Source: Auanema rhodensis (lineage: Eukaryota > Nematoda > Chromadorea > Rhabditida > Rhabditidae). From it: a stretch of 64,000 nucleotides of DNA. The notes beneath the pieces are model-generated. The model did not search any database, had not been told where the DNA came from, and saw only the letters and a program-made list of their open reading frames with translations. The translations under genes were made by a program, and so were the position numbers. Within the stretch, counting starts at the first letter, position 1. Each line of letters begins with the position of its first letter. Location: positions 4,092,001-4,156,000 of the forward strand of contig OZ059899.1 of assembly GCA_964057225.1 (NCBI GenBank), in the 5' to 3' direction. Positions 61,074-64,000 of the stretch are shown here, one piece after another.

Positions 61074-64000
61074 TTTTAAGCTGCGTCGATCTGTGTTATC
61101 AGATTTGCGCTAGCTTAAAAATGCACCGAGATATCAACTGATATAAGTTCACACTTATATCCTCGATTTTCACCCTGAAGAATTAATTTTTTCGTTGAAT
61201 AACATTGTCCATCGTCTTTGCCTTGAAAAATGGAATCTAAAAACATCTACTTTTTGCTAAATTATTTTGAAATTTTTCGAAAAAATTTTTGTCAAAATGT
61301 TTTTGGAAGCAATGTTGAGTGTACATGGAAACTCAACATACACTAATGCATCATTTTTCAAACGATCATAACTAATTTTTGTATTAAGCGTTTCTCAATG
61401 TAGTATAGTGCATTCGATGCGGATTTTTAAGCTGCGTCGATCTGTGTTATCAGATTCGCGCTAGCTTAAAAATTCACCGAGATATCAACTGATATAAGTT
61501 CACACTTATATCCTCGATTTTCACCCTGAAGAATTAATTTTTTCGTTGAATAACATTGTCCATCGTCTTTGCCTTGAAAAAAGGAATCTAAAAACATCTA
61601 CTTTTTGCTGAATTATTTTGAAATTTCTCGAAAAAATTTTTGTCAAAATGTTTTTGGAAGCAATGTTGAGTGTACATGGAAACTCAACATACACTAATGC
61701 ATCATTTTTCAAACGATCATAACTAATTTTTGTATTAAGCGTTTCTCAATGTAGTATAGTGCATTCGATGCGGATTTTTAAGCTGCGTCGATCTGTGTTA
61801 TCAGATTTGCGCTAGCTTAAAAATGCACCGAGATATCAACTGATATAAGTTCACACTTATATCCTCGATTTTCACCCTGAAGAAATAATTTTTTCGTTGA
61901 ATAACATTGTCCATCGTCTTTGCCTTGAAAAAAGGAATCTAAAAACATCTACTTTTTGCTAAATTATTTTGAAATTTTTCGAAAAAATTTTTGTCAAAAT
62001 GTTTTTGGAAGCAATGTTGAGTGTACATGGAAACTCAACATACACTAATGCATCATTTTTCAAACGATCATAACTAATTTTTGTATTAAGCGTTTCTCAA
62101 TGTAGTATAGTGCATTCGATGCGGATTTTTAAGCTGCGTCGATCTGTGTTATCAGATTTGCGCTAGCTTAAAAATGCACCGAGATATCAACTGATATAAG
62201 TTCACACTTATATCCTCGATTTTCACCCTGAAGAATTAATTTTTTCGTTGAATAACATTGTCCATCGTCTTTGCCTCGAAAAATGGAATCTTAAAACATC
62301 TACTTTTTGCTAAATTATTTTGAAATTTTTCGAAAAAATTTTTGTCAAAATGTTTTTGGAAGCAATGTTGAGTGTACATGGAAACTCAACATACACTAAT
62401 GCATCATTTTTCAAACGATCATAACTAATTTTTGTATTAATCGTTTCTAAATGTAGTATAGTGCATTCGATGCGGATTTTTAAGTTGCGTCGATCTGTGT
62501 TTTCAGATTTGCGCTAGCTTAAAAATGCACCGAGATATCAACTGATATAAGTTCACACTTATATCCTCGATTTTCACCCTGAAGAAATAATTTTTTCGTT
62601 GAATAACATTGTCCATCGTCTTTGCCTTGAAAAATAGAATCTAAAAACATCTACTTTTTGCTAAATTATTTTGAAATTTTTCGAAAAAATTTTTGTCAAA
62701 ATGTTTTTGGAAGCAATGTTGAGTGTACATGGAAACTCAACATACACTAATGCATCATTTTTCAAACGATCATAACTAATTTTTGTATTAAGCGTTTCTC
62801 AATGTAGTATAGTGCATTCGATGCGGATTTTTAAGCTGCGTCGATCTGTGTTATCAGATTTGCGCTAGCTTAAAAATGCACCGAGATATCAACTGATATA
62901 AGTTCACACTTATATCCTCGATTTTCACCCTGAAGAAATAATTTTTTCGTTGAATAACATTGTCCATCGTCTTTGCCTTGAAAAAAGGAATCTAAAAACA
63001 TCTACTTTTTGCTAAATTATTTTGAAATTTTTCGAAAAAATTTTTGTCAAAATGTTTTTGGAAGCAATGTTGAGTGTACATGGAAACTCAACATACACTA
63101 ATGCATCATTTTTCAAACGATCATAACTAATTTTTGTATTAAGCGTTTCTCAATGTAGTATAGTGCATTCGATGCGGATTTTTAAGCTGCGTCGATCTGT
63201 GTTATCAGATTTGCGCTAGCTTAAAAATGCACCGAGATATCAACTGATATAAGTTCACACTTATATCCTCGATTTTCACCCTGAAGAAATAATTTTTTCG
63301 TTGAATAACATTGTCCATCGTCTTTGCCTTGAAAAAAGGAATCTAAAAACATCTACTTTTTGCTAAATTATTCTGAAATTTTTCGAAAAAATTTTTGTCA
63401 AAATGTTTTTGGAAGCAATGTTGAGTGTACATGGAAACTCAACATACACTAATGCATCATTTTTCAAACGATCATAACTAATTTTTGTATTAAGCGTTTC
63501 TCAATGTAGTATAGTGCATTCGATGCGGATTTTTAAGCTGCGTCGATCTGTGTTATCAGATTTGCGCTAGCTTAAAAATGCACCGAGATATCAACTGATA
63601 TAAGTTCACACTTATATCCTCGATTTTCACCCTGAAGAAATAATTTTTTCGTTGAATAACATTGTCCATCGTCTTTGCCTTGAAAAATGGAATCTTAAAA
63701 CATCTACTTTTTGCTAAATTATTTTGAAATTTTTCGAAAAAATTTTTGTCAAAATGTTTTTGGAAGCAATGTTGAGTGTACATGGAAACTCAACATACAC
63801 TAATGCATCATTTTTCAAACGATCATAACTAATTTTTGTATTAAGCGTTTCTCAATGTAGTATAGTGCATTCGATGCGGATTTTTAAGCTGCGTCGATCT
63901 GTGTTATCAGATTTGCGCTAGCTTAAAAATGCACCGAGATATCAACTGATATAAGTTCACACTTATATCCTCGATTTTCACCCTGAAGAAATAATTTTTT
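61074..64000. repeat. Terminal stretch H-P-L-J-K-L-L2-mixed-L (units 175-183)
   Basis: Units 178-181 (J, K, L, L2) repeat the order of units 127-130, with unit 182 combining 110A, 158T and 166T. Unit 176 is class P. Unit 183 (63882-64000) is cut by the end of the window after 119 bp. The array clearly continues past base 64000. Confidence 0.8.

Larger units (their letters stand above)
1..64000. repeat. 351-bp satellite DNA array, 182.3 monomers, head to tail
   Basis: The window is a single tandem array with a period of 351 bp. The anchor TTTTAAGCTGCG recurs at 1, 352, 703 and so on to 32293, then at 32643, and on to 63882, always on the same strand. Units 1-93 start at 1+351(k-1). After the one deletion, units 94-183 start at 351(k-1). 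Neighbouring monomers differ at roughly 0 to 10 positions. No unique insert, transposon or inversion interrupts the array. Arrays this long and uniform are known from centromeric and pericentromeric heterochromatin, where unequal crossover and gene conversion homogenise copies. That location is inferred, since the window contains no flanking sequence. The array extends beyond both ends. Confidence 0.99.
41418..64000. repeat. Right domain, units 119-183, classes H to P
   Basis: From unit 119 the left-domain markers largely vanish and new ones appear. Classes: H has 158T; J has 158T+166T, usually with 151C, and mostly ends 315T+323A; K has 8T+25T+158T+159A; L has 110A; L2 has 110A+194C; M has 158T+166T and ends 312C+316T; N has 147T+158T; P has 186G+203C with 50T. 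Order: 119 H, 120 J, 121 K, 122 L, 123 J, 124 K, 125 E, 126 H, 127 J, 128 K, 129 L, 130 L2, 131 M, 132 N, 133 J, 134 K, 135 L, 136 L2, 137 M, 138 N, 139 E, 140 K-like, 141-142 L, 143 L2, 144 M, 145 N, 146 M, 147 N, 148-151 H, 152 P, 153 H, 154 J, 155 D, 156-159 E, 160-161 H, 162 P, 163 J, 164 K, 165 J, 166 K, 167-168 L, 169 K, 170 J, 171 K, 172 L, 173-174 L2, 175 H, 176 P, 177 L, 178 J, 179 K, 180 L, 181 L2, 182 mixed, 183 L. K units from 134 onward mostly also carry 110A. Confidence 0.82.

Noticed and set aside
1-64000. CRISPR array
   Set aside because: The repeat is 351 bp and fully contiguous, with no unique spacers between short repeats and no cas genes. This is a satellite.
1-64000. Transposon, LTR or integrated virus
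   Set aside because: There is no coding frame of useful length, no terminal repeats and no target-site duplication. The unit could have come from an old element, but nothing in it shows that.
1-64000. tRNA, 5S rRNA or other tandem RNA genes
   Set aside because: The hairpins do not form a cloverleaf, no internal pol III box pair was recognised, and composition is too AT-rich. The repeat does not resemble 5S, U-snRNA or histone clusters.
1-64000. Assembly artefact from repeating one read segment
   Set aside because: Monomers carry many distinct private variants and block orders change along the window, which a simple copying error would not produce. Individual block duplications still need long-read support.

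Overview
The whole 64 kb window is one uninterrupted, head-to-tail tandem array of an AT-rich satellite DNA. The repeat unit is 351 bp. Counting from base 1, there are 182 complete monomers and a 119-bp start of a 183rd, all in the same orientation. Every monomer I could phase is exactly 351 bp except one, at 32293-32642, which is 350 bp. I see no unique sequence, no transposon insertion, no inversion and no credible protein-coding, rRNA or tRNA gene. The few short ORFs are products of the repeat itself.

The organism is a eukaryote. A homogeneous array of this kind is typical of centromeric or pericentromeric heterochromatin. The unit is about 31% G+C and has 12 CpGs against about 8.6 expected from its base composition, so CpG is not depleted. 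Unit length, AT content and CpG content would fit an insect or other invertebrate better than a vertebrate, but I do not recognise the family and cannot name the species.

Monomers differ by a small set of recurrent point variants, which define classes that recur in fixed orders (higher-order repeats, HORs). The window has two domains. The left domain (1 to about 41.4 kb, units 1-118) uses classes A, B, B2, B3, C, D, E and G. Its recurring module is the 5-mer E-B2-B3-C-D (1755 bp), and class C is followed by class D in all 18 cases. It also holds a tandem pair of 14-unit blocks (24922-34748) and a pair of 10-unit blocks repeated 4212 bp apart. The right domain (about 41.4 kb to the end, units 119-183) uses classes H, J, K, L, L2, M, N and P, arranged in 2-, 5-, 6- and 7-unit repeats. 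It also holds a more diverged stretch near 51.6-53.7 kb and an island of left-type monomers at 54.05-55.8 kb.

Each monomer carries three perfect or near-perfect dyads able to form hairpins or cruciforms (positions 350-49 across the unit boundary, 67-88 and 239-266), plus an A/T-tract at 197-217. Positions about 215-300, which contain the third hairpin, are almost invariant across the window while the flanks vary. That block is the best candidate here for a functional element. I found no new gene system. What is worth a second look is the satellite's variant structure, its hairpins and its conserved block.
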